Shown here one piece after another: positions 26,778 through 36,210 of a stretch of 64,000 nucleotides of DNA. How positions within the stretch are numbered: position 1 is the stretch's first letter; every line of letters starts with the position of its first letter. The notes beneath the pieces were generated by a model that was not told where the DNA came from, made no database searches, and saw only the letters and a program-made list of their open reading frames with translations. Source of the DNA: Sulfurimonas marina (GTDB lineage: Bacteria > Campylobacterota > Campylobacteria > Campylobacterales > Sulfurimonadaceae); the NCBI RefSeq assembly GCF_014905095.1, contig NZ_CP041165.1, positions 930,001 through 994,000 of the forward strand. The letters run 5' to 3'. Both the position numbers and the translations under genes were made by a program.

Positions 26778-26814
26778 TATGCAACAAATTCTTAATTTTT
26801 ATTAAAGTTGCATA
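26778..26814. promoter_or_regulatory. inverted repeat, candidate MarR operator
   Basis: TATGCAAC (26778-26785) and GTTGCATA (26807-26814) are perfect inverted halves 21 bases apart. They sit in the divergent gap, 38 bases before the MarR gene start. MarR-type repressors commonly bind such dyads in their own promoters. Confidence 0.5.
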
Positions 26815-26851
26815 TGCTACTATTTTGAAATATGTTTATTTTGGAGTAGTG

Positions 26852-27310
26852 ATGTCTTATAGTTTAGAAACTTCTATAGGCTACCAAACAAACTTGGTAG
26901 CTACAATTTTAAAAACAAGTTTTACGAAGTTAATTCAACCAAGGTTTGGTATTGCAGCAGAGCAGTTTGCAACTTTGAAAATTATTAACGAGGAACAGGA
27001 GATTTCGCAAACTAAAATTGCCGAGCTCTTAGGTAAAGATAAAACAACGGTAGGGCGTTCTATAGAATCACTCATCAAAAAAGGTCTTTTAAAGAGAGAA
27101 GAGTGTTATATAGATAAACGAGCTAACAGAGTTTCATTAACTCCTGAGGCAAAAGAGATTTTAGCTGGTGCCAACAAGATAGCATTTCAGTACAATGAAG
27201 GATTAAAACAGAAGATAACTGAAAAAGAGTTAGAGGTTTATTTTAAAGTGTTAAACACTATTTTACAAGAGAGTAAAAATATTGAATTAGAGATAGAGAG
27301 AGGAAACTAA
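26852..27310 (+). CDS. MarR-family transcriptional regulator
   Basis: The 152-residue protein carries a winged helix: QTKIAELLGKDKTTVGRSIESLIKKGLL is the recognition part and DKRANRVSLTPEAKEIL the wing. It begins the RND efflux operon, 2 bases before the adaptor gene, and is probably its repressor. The ATG at 26852 has GGAG 5 bases upstream; an ATG at 26825 would add nine residues without a site. Confidence 0.88.
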   Translation: MSYSLETSIGYQTNLVATILKTSFTKLIQPRFGIAAEQFATLKIINEEQEISQTKIAELLGKDKTTVGRSIESLIKKGLLKREECYIDKRANRVSLTPEAKEILAGANKIAFQYNEGLKQKITEKELEVYFKVLNTILQESKNIELEIERGN

Positions 27311-27312
27311 GA

Positions 27313-28440
27313 ATGAAGTATCAATTAACAAAAATATCTTTAGCAGTGAGTTTGTTATTTACAACTGCACTTACTGCAAAAGAGACAACAAATCCTGCTG
27401 CAGCGGCACCTAAAGTGGATGTATATGTAGTAAAGAAGGCGAAAGAGGCTCCCGTATCGTTAGAGTATCCCTCTCGTATAACATCTGCAAAAGATGTAAC
27501 TATTACTGCAAGGGTATCGGGTGTGTTAGAGAAACAACTCTACACAGAGGGCTCTTTAGTCTCTAAAGGTACACCTATGTATAAAATTGAGCCTGATATC
27601 TATGAAGCAGAAGTTGCAAGTAAAAAAGCAGATTTAAATGTAGCAACTGTTCAATTTGAAAAAGCGCAAAAAGATTGGGAGCGTGCAGAGGGACTATACA
27701 GTGAAAAAGCGATTAGCGAGCAGGATAAAGATACAGCATATTTTGCTTATCTCTCAGCAAAGGCAAATGTTGACGCTGCACATGCAGAGCTGCAAAAAGT
27801 GCAGGTGAATCTAAACTATACAAATGTACGTGCAACGATAAGCGGCGTTACAGGGATGAGAATGGTTGATGAGGGTGATTATGTAACTGTTGGGACAGCG
27901 CTGGTAAAACTAACACAAACAGATCCTATATATGCCGAATTTTCTATCCCTGAAATTAGTAAGCTCAAACAAAAATATTCTTTAGCTAACGGCTCTTGGA
28001 AGGAATTGCAAAAAGCAAAACTTCAGGCTGTACTTGTGATTGACGGTAAAGAGTATGAAGAAAACGGGCGTATAGACTTTATAGATACGCGTGTGGACAA
28101 TGCAACGTCAACACTTAAAGCACGTGCAGTGTTTAAAAACAAAGATGCAAAACTTGTAGCAGGTGAATTTGCAAAGCTAAAACTTATAGGTGTAGTTTCA
28201 AAAAATGTGCTTTTTGTTCCTCAAAAATCGGTGCTTCAAAACCCTTTAGGGACTATCGTATTTGTAGTAGTTGATGGAAAGGTAGCTGTAAGACCTGTAA
28301 AAATTATTGAAGCATCAGGTGACAAGTTTATAGTTTCAGGTGTACAGCCAAAAGATGTTGTGATTGTAAACAACTTTTTTAGAATCAAGCCTAACACTCC
28401 AGTTAGCATAGATAAAACAATTAATGCTCAGGAAAAATAA
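27313..28440 (+). CDS. RND efflux periplasmic adaptor (membrane fusion protein)
   Basis: The 375-residue protein has a signal peptide (TTALTAKE) and the usual order: lipoyl halves (VTITARVSGVLEKQLYTEGSLVSKG, VRATISGVTGMRMVDEGDYV), an alpha-hairpin between them, and beta-barrel and membrane-proximal domains. No lipobox is present. It links the inner-membrane pump to the outer-membrane channel. Its stop overlaps the pump start by one base (TAATG). Confidence 0.92.
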   Translation: MKYQLTKISLAVSLLFTTALTAKETTNPAAAAPKVDVYVVKKAKEAPVSLEYPSRITSAKDVTITARVSGVLEKQLYTEGSLVSKGTPMYKIEPDIYEAEVASKKADLNVATVQFEKAQKDWERAEGLYSEKAISEQDKDTAYFAYLSAKANVDAAHAELQKVQVNLNYTNVRATISGVTGMRMVDEGDYVTVGTALVKLTQTDPIYAEFSIPEISKLKQKYSLANGSWKELQKAKLQAVLVIDGKEYEENGRIDFIDTRVDNATSTLKARAVFKNKDAKLVAGEFAKLKLIGVVSKNVLFVPQKSVLQNPLGTIVFVVVDGKVAVRPVKIIEASGDKFIVSGVQPKDVVIVNNFFRIKPNTPVSIDKTINAQEK

Positions 28441-31400
28441 TGTTTTCTAAATTTTTTATAAATAGACCGATATTCTCGGCAGTTTTATCGATAGTGATAA
28501 TAATTGCCGGTTTTATCTCTATAAAATCATTACCGGTTCAAGCGTATCCGAGTGTTGTGCCTGTTCAGATAAATGTTCAAGCCGTTTATCCGGGAGCAGA
28601 TGCACAGACACTCTCTAAAACAGTTGCAGCACCTTTAGAAGAGGCTGTAAATGGTGTAGATAATATGATCTACATGACTTCAACGGCTTCGCCGAGCGGT
28701 ATCGTTACTCTAAGTGTCCTTTTTAAGATCGGAACAGACCCTGATCAGGCAAATGTTGATGTAAACAACCGTGTGCAGTTAGCAATCTCTAAGCTGCCTC
28801 AATCGGTACGCGATCAAGGGGTAAGTGTAAGAAAACGCTCACCTGATATGTTAAAAGTTTTGGCTTTTACATCTGAAGGAGAAAAGCACGATACTATTTA
28901 TATCTCTAACTATGTACTTGTAAATGTTTTAGATGATATTAAACGTATACCTGGAGTAGGGGATGCTTATATCTTCGGAAGTAAAGATTATGCTATTCGT
29001 GTATGGATAGACCCCGATAAACTGGCAAACTATAACTTAACTATTACAGATGTAGTAAATGCTATTAAGAGTCAAAACAACCAATATGCTGCTGGACAAC
29101 TGGGACAAGAGCCTATAAACTCTCACCCCGTATATACATATACGGTACGTGCACAAGGACGCCTGCAGTCTCCTGAACAGTTTTCAAACATTATTTTACG
29201 CTCAAACCCTGACGGTTCAGCTTTAAGACTCAAAGATGTCTCAAACGTAGAACTGGGCTCTGAATCGTATTATTTCCAGGCGACTTTTAATAAAGAGCCT
29301 ATGATGCCTATGGGAGTTTTTCTCGCACCTGGTGCAAACGCTTTAGAGGTTTCAGAAGCACTCGATAAAACTTTGGAGGAGCTTTCTCAAAACTTCCCTG
29401 AAGATATAAAGATTAGTGTACCTTACGATCCGACTGAGTTTGTTGAGCAGTCGATCGAAGAGGTGATCTTTACGCTGATTCTCTCGATTATTTTGGTTGT
29501 AGCTATCATATACTTGTTTTTAGGAAATTTTAGAGCGACAATTATTCCAGTTCTTGCTATTCCAGTTTCGATCATCGGGACATTTGCAGGTTTTTATGCG
29601 ATGGATTTTTCGATCAACTTGCTGACACTTTTTGGACTCACACTTGCGATCGGTTTGGTTGTTGATGATGCCATTGTTGTTATTGAGAATGTTGAGAGGA
29701 TCTTAAAAGAGAATAAACATCTTAGTGTTAAAGAGGCTACGACAAAAGCGATGCAGGAGATAACAGGGCCTGTAATTGCTATTGTACTTGTACTCTCGGC
29801 GGTATTTATCCCTGCTGCATTTATGGGTGGTTTTAGTGGAAAGCTATATCAGCAGTTTGCTATTACGATTGTAATTTCGGTAATGATTTCTGGGATTATC
29901 GCTTTAACATTAACGCCGTCGCTATGTGCACTTTTCTTAAAACATGAAGAGTCGACACCGTTTTGGCCTATCCGTAAATTTAACGAGTTCTTTGAAAAAG
30001 CAACTGAGAGTTTTACCTCAGGTGTTCAGCGTGTTTTACGCTATAGTGTGCTCAATATTCTCCTTTTCTTTGTGATGATAGGTGCAGCGTATATGATCAT
30101 GCTGCGTCTGCCTACAGGGCTTGTTCCAAATGAGGATCAGGGAACTATTATGGTTATTCAAAATATGATGCCGGGTACTTCATTACAACGTACAAAAGCT
30201 GTAACGGATGAAGTGAGCAAACAGCTCTTAGATGATCCTCAAGTTACAAAGTCGGCGGGACTTTCAGGTCTTGATATTACAACTTTTGCATATAAAACAG
30301 ATTCTGCGATCTCTTTTGTGCATCTAACGGACTGGGGTGAGAGAAAAGATCCTGGATCTTCAGCTCAGGCGATTGCCGGAAAATATATGGGGCAGTTCTC
30401 ACAAAACAAAGAAGCATTTTTATTTGTAGTAACACCACCGCCGATTCGCGGTATGAGTACAACGGGCGGATTTGAGATGTATATCCAAGATAGAACGGGC
30501 GGCGAGCTTACAACGCTTAACGGTTATGTTCAAGAGATTATAAAACAGGCGAATGCTCGTGCTGAACTTATGGGGGTTAGAACGACACTCAACACAAATG
30601 TACCTCAGTATATGATAACGGTTGATGAGGAAAAAGCAAAAGCACTCGGTGTAAGTGTCTCTGACATATATACGACTCTGCAGGCGAATTTTGGGCAAAA
30701 GTATGTAAACGATTTTAACCTTTTTGGACGTACTTACCATGTTAATATCCAAGCTAAAAGTGAGTACCGCGAAGGGATTGAAGACTATAAAAATGTTTTT
30801 GTAAAAGCGATCGGCGGGGCACTAATACCTATTAGTGAAATGGTGGAGATCAAGCGTATAGTGGGACCGAGTATCATTCAGCGCTTTAATATGTTTGACT
30901 CGGCAAAAATCTCAGGGACGGCTAAACCTGGATATAGTTCCGGTGATGCGCTAAAAGCTATCGAAGAGGTTGCTAAAAATGTACTTCCTGAGGGGTATAG
31001 TATAAGCTGGGCAGGGACTTCGTATCAGGAGAAAAAATTAGCAGGTACTACAAACCTTGCGTTTGTGTATGCAATCATCTTTGTATTTTTAATCCTGGCA
31101 GCACTTTATGAGAGCTGGAGCATTCCGTTTGCCGTTATTTTGGCTGTACCTTTTGCATTCTTTGGAGCTGTTTTAGGACTATGGCTGCGAGGACTCGAGA
31201 GTGATATCTACTTTCAGGTAGGACTCATTACCCTTGTCGGGCTTGCGGCAAAGAATGCTATTCTTATGGTAGAGTTTGCTATGCAGCGTCTGCGCAGCGG
31301 CTATACTCTTTTAGAAGCAACGATTGATGGGGCAAAAGTGCGTTTTAGACCTATTGTTATGACATCGTTTGCATTTATTATGGGGACACTGCCGTTGGCT

Positions 31401-31568
31401 CTTAGCATCGGTGCAGGAGCGAACAGTCGTCATATTATAGGGACAACGGTAGTTGGCGGTATGGTGATACTGACTTTAATCGGTATCTTTTTCGTACCGC
31501 TTTTTTACTATCTCATTATGAGTGTAAAAAATAAATTTTTTAATAAAGGAGACTCAGATGAAAACTAA
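28440..31568 (+). CDS. RND efflux pump, hydrophobe/amphiphile (HAE1) family
   Basis: The 1042-residue protein starts MFSKFFINRPIFSAVLSI and has the 12-helix, two-loop layout of AcrB. The proton-relay aspartates are visible in LAIGLVVDDAIVVIENVER, and the second repeat ends in LVGLAAKNAILMVEFA. It exports amphiphilic compounds by proton antiport. The length is normal and there are no frameshifts. The substrate range cannot be read from sequence. Confidence 0.95.
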   Translation: MFSKFFINRPIFSAVLSIVIIIAGFISIKSLPVQAYPSVVPVQINVQAVYPGADAQTLSKTVAAPLEEAVNGVDNMIYMTSTASPSGIVTLSVLFKIGTDPDQANVDVNNRVQLAISKLPQSVRDQGVSVRKRSPDMLKVLAFTSEGEKHDTIYISNYVLVNVLDDIKRIPGVGDAYIFGSKDYAIRVWIDPDKLANYNLTITDVVNAIKSQNNQYAAGQLGQEPINSHPVYTYTVRAQGRLQSPEQFSNIILRSNPDGSALRLKDVSNVELGSESYYFQATFNKEPMMPMGVFLAPGANALEVSEALDKTLEELSQNFPEDIKISVPYDPTEFVEQSIEEVIFTLILSIILVVAIIYLFLGNFRATIIPVLAIPVSIIGTFAGFYAMDFSINLLTLFGLTLAIGLVVDDAIVVIENVERILKENKHLSVKEATTKAMQEITGPVIAIVLVLSAVFIPAAFMGGFSGKLYQQFAITIVISVMISGIIALTLTPSLCALFLKHEESTPFWPIRKFNEFFEKATESFTSGVQRVLRYSVLNILLFFVMIGAAYMIMLRLPTGLVPNEDQGTIMVIQNMMPGTSLQRTKAVTDEVSKQLLDDPQVTKSAGLSGLDITTFAYKTDSAISFVHLTDWGERKDPGSSAQAIAGKYMGQFSQNKEAFLFVVTPPPIRGMSTTGGFEMYIQDRTGGELTTLNGYVQEIIKQANARAELMGVRTTLNTNVPQYMITVDEEKAKALGVSVSDIYTTLQANFGQKYVNDFNLFGRTYHVNIQAKSEYREGIEDYKNVFVKAIGGALIPISEMVEIKRIVGPSIIQRFNMFDSAKISGTAKPGYSSGDALKAIEEVAKNVLPEGYSISWAGTSYQEKKLAGTTNLAFVYAIIFVFLILAALYESWSIPFAVILAVPFAFFGAVLGLWLRGLESDIYFQVGLITLVGLAAKNAILMVEFAMQRLRSGYTLLEATIDGAKVRFRPIVMTSFAFIMGTLPLALSIGAGANSRHIIGTTVVGGMVILTLIGIFFVPLFYYLIMSVKNKFFNKGDSDEN

Positions 31569-32943
31569 AGTTTTACTGGCTCTTAGTGCCTCGGTTTTAT
31601 TCTTTTCGGCATGTTCATTGGCTCCTGAGTATAAAAAACCGCAGATGCAGCTTCCGGCTGCACAAAAAGAGATAAATGTAAATGAGGAGTGGTTCAAAAC
31701 TTTTAATGATCAAAAGCTAAACTTATTGATCGCAGAAGCACTGAAAAACAATGATGATCTAAAACTTGCGGTGGCTAACGTTCAAAAAGCACGCGCACAG
31801 TATGACATTAGCGATGCTGATCTTTATCCGCAGTTGGATCTTAGCGGTTCAGCCTTGAGACAAAAAAGAAGTGTAAACGCATACCCTGGATTTTTCGGAG
31901 GTTTGTACAATGACTTCAGTATGAGTGCCAGTATGTCTTATGAGTTCGATTTCTGGGGAAAAAATTCCAATCAAAGAGATGCGAATCTGGCAAATTTTTT
32001 GGCAGTAGATGCAAATAAAGAATCTCTTCGCATCTCTCTCATTACTGATGTTGCTACTTACTATTTTAATCTTGTAGCTGTAGAGGAGCAACTAAAAATT
32101 GCACAGGAGAGTCTCAAAAACTATGAAGAGTCTCTTGCTTACAGAGAAAAACAGTATAAGTACGGTGTTATAGATTCACTCACACTTGCTCAGTCAAAGG
32201 CTGAGGCAGCTTCTGTAAGAACTACGATAGATGCTTTAAACGTTACAAAGGTGAAGATTCAAAGTTCATTGGTTATCTTACTAGGGCGTTCACCTAAAGA
32301 GATCTTTGAGGGCTTTATAGATACTAAAACAGAGTTGCCGGAGTTTGTTAAAATTCCGACAACATTGCCGACAAATCTTTTACAAAATCGTCCAGATGTA
32401 AAAATAGCGGAGGAGAATCTAAAAGCAAAAACGGCACTGATCGGTGTTGCCAAAGCTGCATATTTTCCAAACCTTTCAATCACGGGTAGTTACGGTTTTC
32501 AAAGCCAGAAGGTAAGTAACCTTGCAAACAGTAACTCTCAGGTATGGGGGATCGGGCCTAGCTTGTATATGCCTCTATTTGATTTTGGAAGGATATCAGC
32601 TTCTGTAAAGGTTACGGATGCAGAACAAAAAGCAGCCTTAATAGAGTACGGTAAAACGGTAAAAAATGCTTATAAAGAGGTGTTTGATTCCCTGCAGTCT
32701 ATTAAAGCTATGCAATCAAAGAAAGAGTCTATGGAACAGGAAGTTGCTGCGTATGATGAAGCGTACAGAGTTGCGAAGAAAAAGTATGCAATCGGAACAA
32801 CTAGTTACCTTGATGTACTTATTGCACAAAACTTACTTTTAAATTCACAACTGGCGTATGTAACGACAAGATCTGAACTTTTAATTGAAGAAGCGACACT
32901 TTACAAAGCACTTGGCGGTGGTTGGAGAAGTGTAAAAGATTAG
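31558..32943 (+). CDS. NodT-type outer-membrane efflux lipoprotein
   Basis: The 461-residue protein has a lipobox (LFFSACSLAPEYKKP, Cys19) and two repeated OEP domains rich in long helices, with the typical LLQNRPDVKIAEENLKA and SLYMPLFDFGRI stretches. It is the TolC-like channel of the RND pump. It overlaps the pump gene by 11 bases. Confidence 0.93.
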   Translation: MKTKVLLALSASVLFFSACSLAPEYKKPQMQLPAAQKEINVNEEWFKTFNDQKLNLLIAEALKNNDDLKLAVANVQKARAQYDISDADLYPQLDLSGSALRQKRSVNAYPGFFGGLYNDFSMSASMSYEFDFWGKNSNQRDANLANFLAVDANKESLRISLITDVATYYFNLVAVEEQLKIAQESLKNYEESLAYREKQYKYGVIDSLTLAQSKAEAASVRTTIDALNVTKVKIQSSLVILLGRSPKEIFEGFIDTKTELPEFVKIPTTLPTNLLQNRPDVKIAEENLKAKTALIGVAKAAYFPNLSITGSYGFQSQKVSNLANSNSQVWGIGPSLYMPLFDFGRISASVKVTDAEQKAALIEYGKTVKNAYKEVFDSLQSIKAMQSKKESMEQEVAAYDEAYRVAKKKYAIGTTSYLDVLIAQNLLLNSQLAYVTTRSELLIEEATLYKALGGGWRSVKD

Positions 32944-32973
32944 TAACTTTTAAGAGTAACTTCTCTATACTAG

Positions 32974-32986
32974 AGTTAACTTAACT
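32974..32986. promoter_or_regulatory. AGTTAA-C-TTAACT dyad before the rubrerythrin gene
   Basis: A 13-base dyad with one central base lies 14 bases before the start codon, within the likely leader. It may be an operator for a stress regulator, or chance in AT-rich DNA. Confidence 0.25.
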
Positions 32987-33000
32987 TTAGGAGAGAGCAG

Positions 33001-33648
33001 ATGAGACAGTATGAAACATATAAGTGTAGTGTTTGCGGGAACGAAGTAGAGGTGCAGCATGTAGGCGGCGGAACATTAGTATGTTGCGGAAAGCATATGG
33101 ATTGTATTACTGAGGATCTCACTGCCGTAAACCTGATGAAAGCATTTGCAGGAGAGTCTCAGGCGAGAAACAAGTATGAGTTTTTCGGTGAGCTTGCCCG
33201 TGAAGCGGGATGGCATGCGATCGCTGATCATTTTGCTGAAGCTGCAATGAATGAAAAGTATCATGCAAGAGCTGAATATGAGGCGTATAACAAACTGATG
33301 CACGGAATCGAGATGCATGAAACGCTTAAAAATCTCGATATCGCCATAGAGGGTGAACATTACGAACATACCGAGATGTATCCGAACTTTGCCAAAATCG
33401 CAGAGGATGAGGGGCATAAAGAGATCGCACGTTTGTTAAAAGCGATCGCAAAAGTGGAAGTGGAACATGAACGTGAGTATGCCGAATTAAAAAAGGCATT
33501 AGAGGCTGAAGGATTTTTTAACAGCAGTGAAGATGAGTACTGGGTTTGTGAAGTGTGCGGTCATGTACACAGAGGGAAAAAACCGCCAAAAGCGTGTCCG
33601 CTTTGTAAAGTACCCCAAGAGTACTTTAAAAGGGAACATCTTTATTAA
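33001..33648 (+). CDS. desulforubrerythrin (rubrerythrin with N-terminal desulforedoxin domain)
   Basis: The 215-residue protein has three metal modules. An N-terminal desulforedoxin-like iron site has Cys9, Cys12, Cys28 and Cys29 ([17 protein letters not shown]). A four-helix di-iron domain carries the rubrerythrin signature [11 protein letters not shown] and [14 protein letters not shown]-terminal rubredoxin has WVCEVCGH and CPLCKVP. This order is that of Campylobacter Rrc/desulforubrerythrin, an NADH-dependent peroxidase system part. It protects against hydrogen peroxide. It is monocistronic and convergent with the next gene, overlapping it by 4 bases. Confidence 0.92.
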   Translation: MRQYETYKCSVCGNEVEVQHVGGGTLVCCGKHMDCITEDLTAVNLMKAFAGESQARNKYEFFGELAREAGWHAIADHFAEAAMNEKYHARAEYEAYNKLMHGIEMHETLKNLDIAIEGEHYEHTEMYPNFAKIAEDEGHKEIARLLKAIAKVEVEHEREYAELKKALEAEGFFNSSEDEYWVCEVCGHVHRGKKPPKACPLCKVPQEYFKREHLY

Positions 33649-34514
33649 AAGTGATATGTAGCATTTAAAATAATATTTTGAATGATCACGTTTTCATTGT
33701 TAAGCGGTACCTCTTTAGCTCTTTGGTAGACATATTTTGCATGGAGCTCAAAGTTCTCAAAATGTTTTCCGACTCCAGCCATATATGTTCTGTCGATCTC
33801 CATTGGATGGTGCTGCACACGAAAACCGTCAAACATAATTCCAAACAATCTTTTCCCAAAAAGTGCTGCCGCTCCAAAATGGTATGAGCCAAAGGCAGCA
33901 TGAACTTTTGCACCTGCTGTGTAGTAGTTGCTTAGTGCATTTTTTAGTGCTATTTCATTCTCTTTATCAGCAATGTGGATATATTTTCCGATAAGAACCA
34001 TATTTGCATTGAAACCTTCAAACTTATGTTTTATTTTGTATTTGATATCGCTCTGATATACATCAAAGTTTTTGTAATCGCTAAAATACTCGACAAGTTG
34101 CAGCTCTTTATATCTGTATCCAACTGCATAGATATTTGTATTGTCAAGTTTTGGCAGTAGCTTCCCGTATTTGTTTACACCACCAATCATAATGTTGTCA
34201 TCTACATAGATATATTCAAATAACAAAGCGTTATTTTTATTGAGCTTATGCGTGTATAGCAGGTAGTACTTATTTACTTTAAGATCATCATCAAGCGGCG
34301 GTTGGTAAGTTTGTGTTACTGCTCTTTCATACATAGCTTCAAGTTTATTGCTGTTTGTAGCGTATGAACCATAGGCACTGAACCTTTGCCCCTCGTATTT
34401 TTGTTTCGAATTATCAAATGTAAAGTTGTCATAACTTAATGTTAGAGTTGTGTTTTCAGCGCTTAAAGAGATGCCAAAAAACAACACGAATAGTAGTGTG
34501 TATAATTTTGTCAT
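33645..34514 (-). CDS. outer-membrane beta-barrel protein, unknown role
   Basis: The 289-residue protein has a signal peptide (FGISLSAEN), alternating strands with many aromatic residues and a C-terminus ending in Phe (LNATYHF). It looks like a small barrel, perhaps 12-14 strands. It is the last gene of an apparent operon with the small His/Cys protein (45-base gap) and a rhodanese. No family is recognised. Confidence 0.7.
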   Translation of the reverse strand: MTKLYTLLFVLFFGISLSAENTTLTLSYDNFTFDNSKQKYEGQRFSAYGSYATNSNKLEAMYERAVTQTYQPPLDDDLKVNKYYLLYTHKLNKNNALLFEYIYVDDNIMIGGVNKYGKLLPKLDNTNIYAVGYRYKELQLVEYFSDYKNFDVYQSDIKYKIKHKFEGFNANMVLIGKYIHIADKENEIALKNALSNYYTAGAKVHAAFGSYHFGAAALFGKRLFGIMFDGFRVQHHPMEIDRTYMAGVGKHFENFELHAKYVYQRAKEVPLNNENVIIQNIILNATYHF

Positions 34515-34559
34515 AGTTGTTTATTCCTCTGTATTTATAAAAATGTTGATTTGTATTGA

Positions 34560-34853
34560 TTAAAAAAGAGGAGAACTAGGGGGTGCGGTGCTGAAAAAGC
34601 CTTTGAAGTTTATAGCTAGTTTGATAGAAGTTTCTGATTCAATATGTTCATATGAATAAGGTATGAAAACAGAACTATCAGTTGGAGTATCTAACGAGAT
34701 ATTTTGAAAGTTTTTAACAACGATACAGAGTTCGCACTCTGTATCGTCACAAGTGTTATCTAAATGAACATGTGAAGCACTAAGGTATGATGATCCAAGA
34801 AAAAAGACCAATACTATTTGAGATATTAGTGTTAGAAATGTTTTTTTGACCAT
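34560..34853 (-). CDS. small exported His/Cys protein (DUF2946-like)
   Basis: The 97-residue protein has a signal peptide or N-terminal anchor (LVFFLGSSYLSA) and then HVHLDNTC, DDTECELC. These offer two His and three Cys as potential metal ligands. It ends STAPPSSPLF, reminiscent of the APP end of DUF2946 proteins, which are often found with copper or TonB genes. Metal binding is inferred. It lies 18 bases after the rhodanese gene. Confidence 0.6.
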   Translation of the reverse strand: MVKKTFLTLISQIVLVFFLGSSYLSASHVHLDNTCDDTECELCIVVKNFQNISLDTPTDSSVFIPYSYEHIESETSIKLAINFKGFFSTAPPSSPLF

Positions 34854-34871
34854 CTATATAAGTAGCCTAGG

Positions 34872-35333
34872 TTATTTTACAGGTGCGTTTTTTACGCTGT
34901 TTGCAACTGCCATTGCTGCAATCCCGCCTTTTACAATTTGGATGTTTTTGAAACCTATTTGTTGTAAACCTGAAGCAGCAAGAAGTTCACGAGCTCCTGA
35001 ATGACATACTATTACGATAGGTTTATCTGTTGGAAGTTTATTAAGGTTTGCCTCCTCAAAAAGGTTCTCTAAAGGGATCTTTACAGTATTGTCAGTTACA
35101 AGGCTAACAACAGATGTTTCACCTGGTGTACGTACGTCAAGAAGGATAAAATCTTTTTTCTCACGTAACATTTTCATTACCGCTTCTGCAGTAACTGTAA
35201 GTTTTGAATTTGCTAAATTTTTTTGTGTAAGTTTTGAATAAAACGTGTTAAGTTTTTCCGCTTGTGTGTTATCAAGTGCCATAGCACTTACTGAAAGTGA
35301 GGCGACGGCTAAAAGTGTAATTAATCTGTTCAT
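34872..35333 (-). CDS. periplasmic single-domain rhodanese
   Basis: The 153-residue protein has a signal peptide (SLSVSAMALDN) and one rhodanese domain with KDFILLDVRTPGE and the active-site loop VCHSGARELLA. The Cys in CHSGAR is the sulfur-carrying residue. It may move sulfane sulfur in the periplasm, which would suit a sulfur-metabolising organism. It is the first gene of the operon and has an AAGGAG site 9 bases before ATG. Confidence 0.86.
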   Translation of the reverse strand: MNRLITLLAVASLSVSAMALDNTQAEKLNTFYSKLTQKNLANSKLTVTAEAVMKMLREKKDFILLDVRTPGETSVVSLVTDNTVKIPLENLFEEANLNKLPTDKPIVIVCHSGARELLAASGLQQIGFKNIQIVKGGIAAMAVANSVKNAPVK

Positions 35334-35453
35334 TATATATTTTCTCCTTATGAAAATTATAATGTAATTATATACTCTAATGCTGTTGCATTGCTTAAAG
35401 AAAAGGTTTAGAGATCATTGATTACAATTCGCTAATTTTTTTAAAGGGTCTTA

Positions 35454-36200
35454 ATGCGTTTTTTTCTTTTGTTAGTTAGTTTAGTGTCATATGCTTTTGC
35501 GGTTGTAACAATTGCACCTGTGGAGATAGGGAGTAAACCGGGTGTCAGTGGGTTAGTAGAGGTCTCAGTACAAAATGCGAGAGGAAATACCGAAAAAGAC
35601 GAATATAAAGGCGGAGTAAAAGTTCAGTATGACAATAACAGCTCATATGTAACATGGTTGCAGGCAAGTGCAAATTATGCAGAGGTTGAAGGTGTTAAAA
35701 ATACAAATAAAACATATCTGCATCTTCGTTATATACATACTTTTTATGATAAAAAAGATATAAATTATGAGTTTTTCGGTCAGTCTCAAACAAATGAGTT
35801 TACAAAGATAAAGCATCGCTATTTGTTAGGGGGCGGGTATCGTTTTCATATTTTTCATCAAATGATGGGGAAAATGTATGTAGGTGCAGGTGTATTTGGT
35901 GAATATATCAACTATACTACACAGATCGATCCTCGTGAAAATAATGCAAGAGCAAATATTTATATCTCGTACACTAATAAATTTAGTGATGATGCAAAAA
36001 TTAGTTATATAGGATATTATCAACCAAAAGTTGATAACACAAGCGACTATATTGTTACAAATGCTTTAGAGTTGGAAGTAAATGTATATAAAAAGTTTTT
36101 TGTCTCTTTAAAAGTAAATTTTGATTACGATTCAGATCCTGCGCTTTTTGTTGATAAAAGAGACTTTACGCAGGCAACAAGTTTAGTGTATAAATTTTGA
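35454..36200 (+). CDS. DUF481-family outer-membrane protein
   Basis: The 248-residue protein has a signal peptide (LVSYAFAVV), the SVQNARGNTEKDEYKGGVKV opening typical of DUF481 (salt-stress-induced YdiY-like) barrels, and a C-terminal VYKF. It is probably a small outer-membrane barrel. The role is unknown. It is divergent from the rhodanese gene and convergent with the MFS gene. Confidence 0.78.
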   Translation: MRFFLLLVSLVSYAFAVVTIAPVEIGSKPGVSGLVEVSVQNARGNTEKDEYKGGVKVQYDNNSSYVTWLQASANYAEVEGVKNTNKTYLHLRYIHTFYDKKDINYEFFGQSQTNEFTKIKHRYLLGGGYRFHIFHQMMGKMYVGAGVFGEYINYTTQIDPRENNARANIYISYTNKFSDDAKISYIGYYQPKVDNTSDYIVTNALELEVNVYKKFFVSLKVNFDYDSDPALFVDKRDFTQATSLVYKF

Positions 36201-36210
36201 TTTACAACTT

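Noticed and set aside
30420-30752. 110-residue minus-strand frame in the RND pump gene.
   Set aside because: It is a shadow of the pump reading frame, without motifs.
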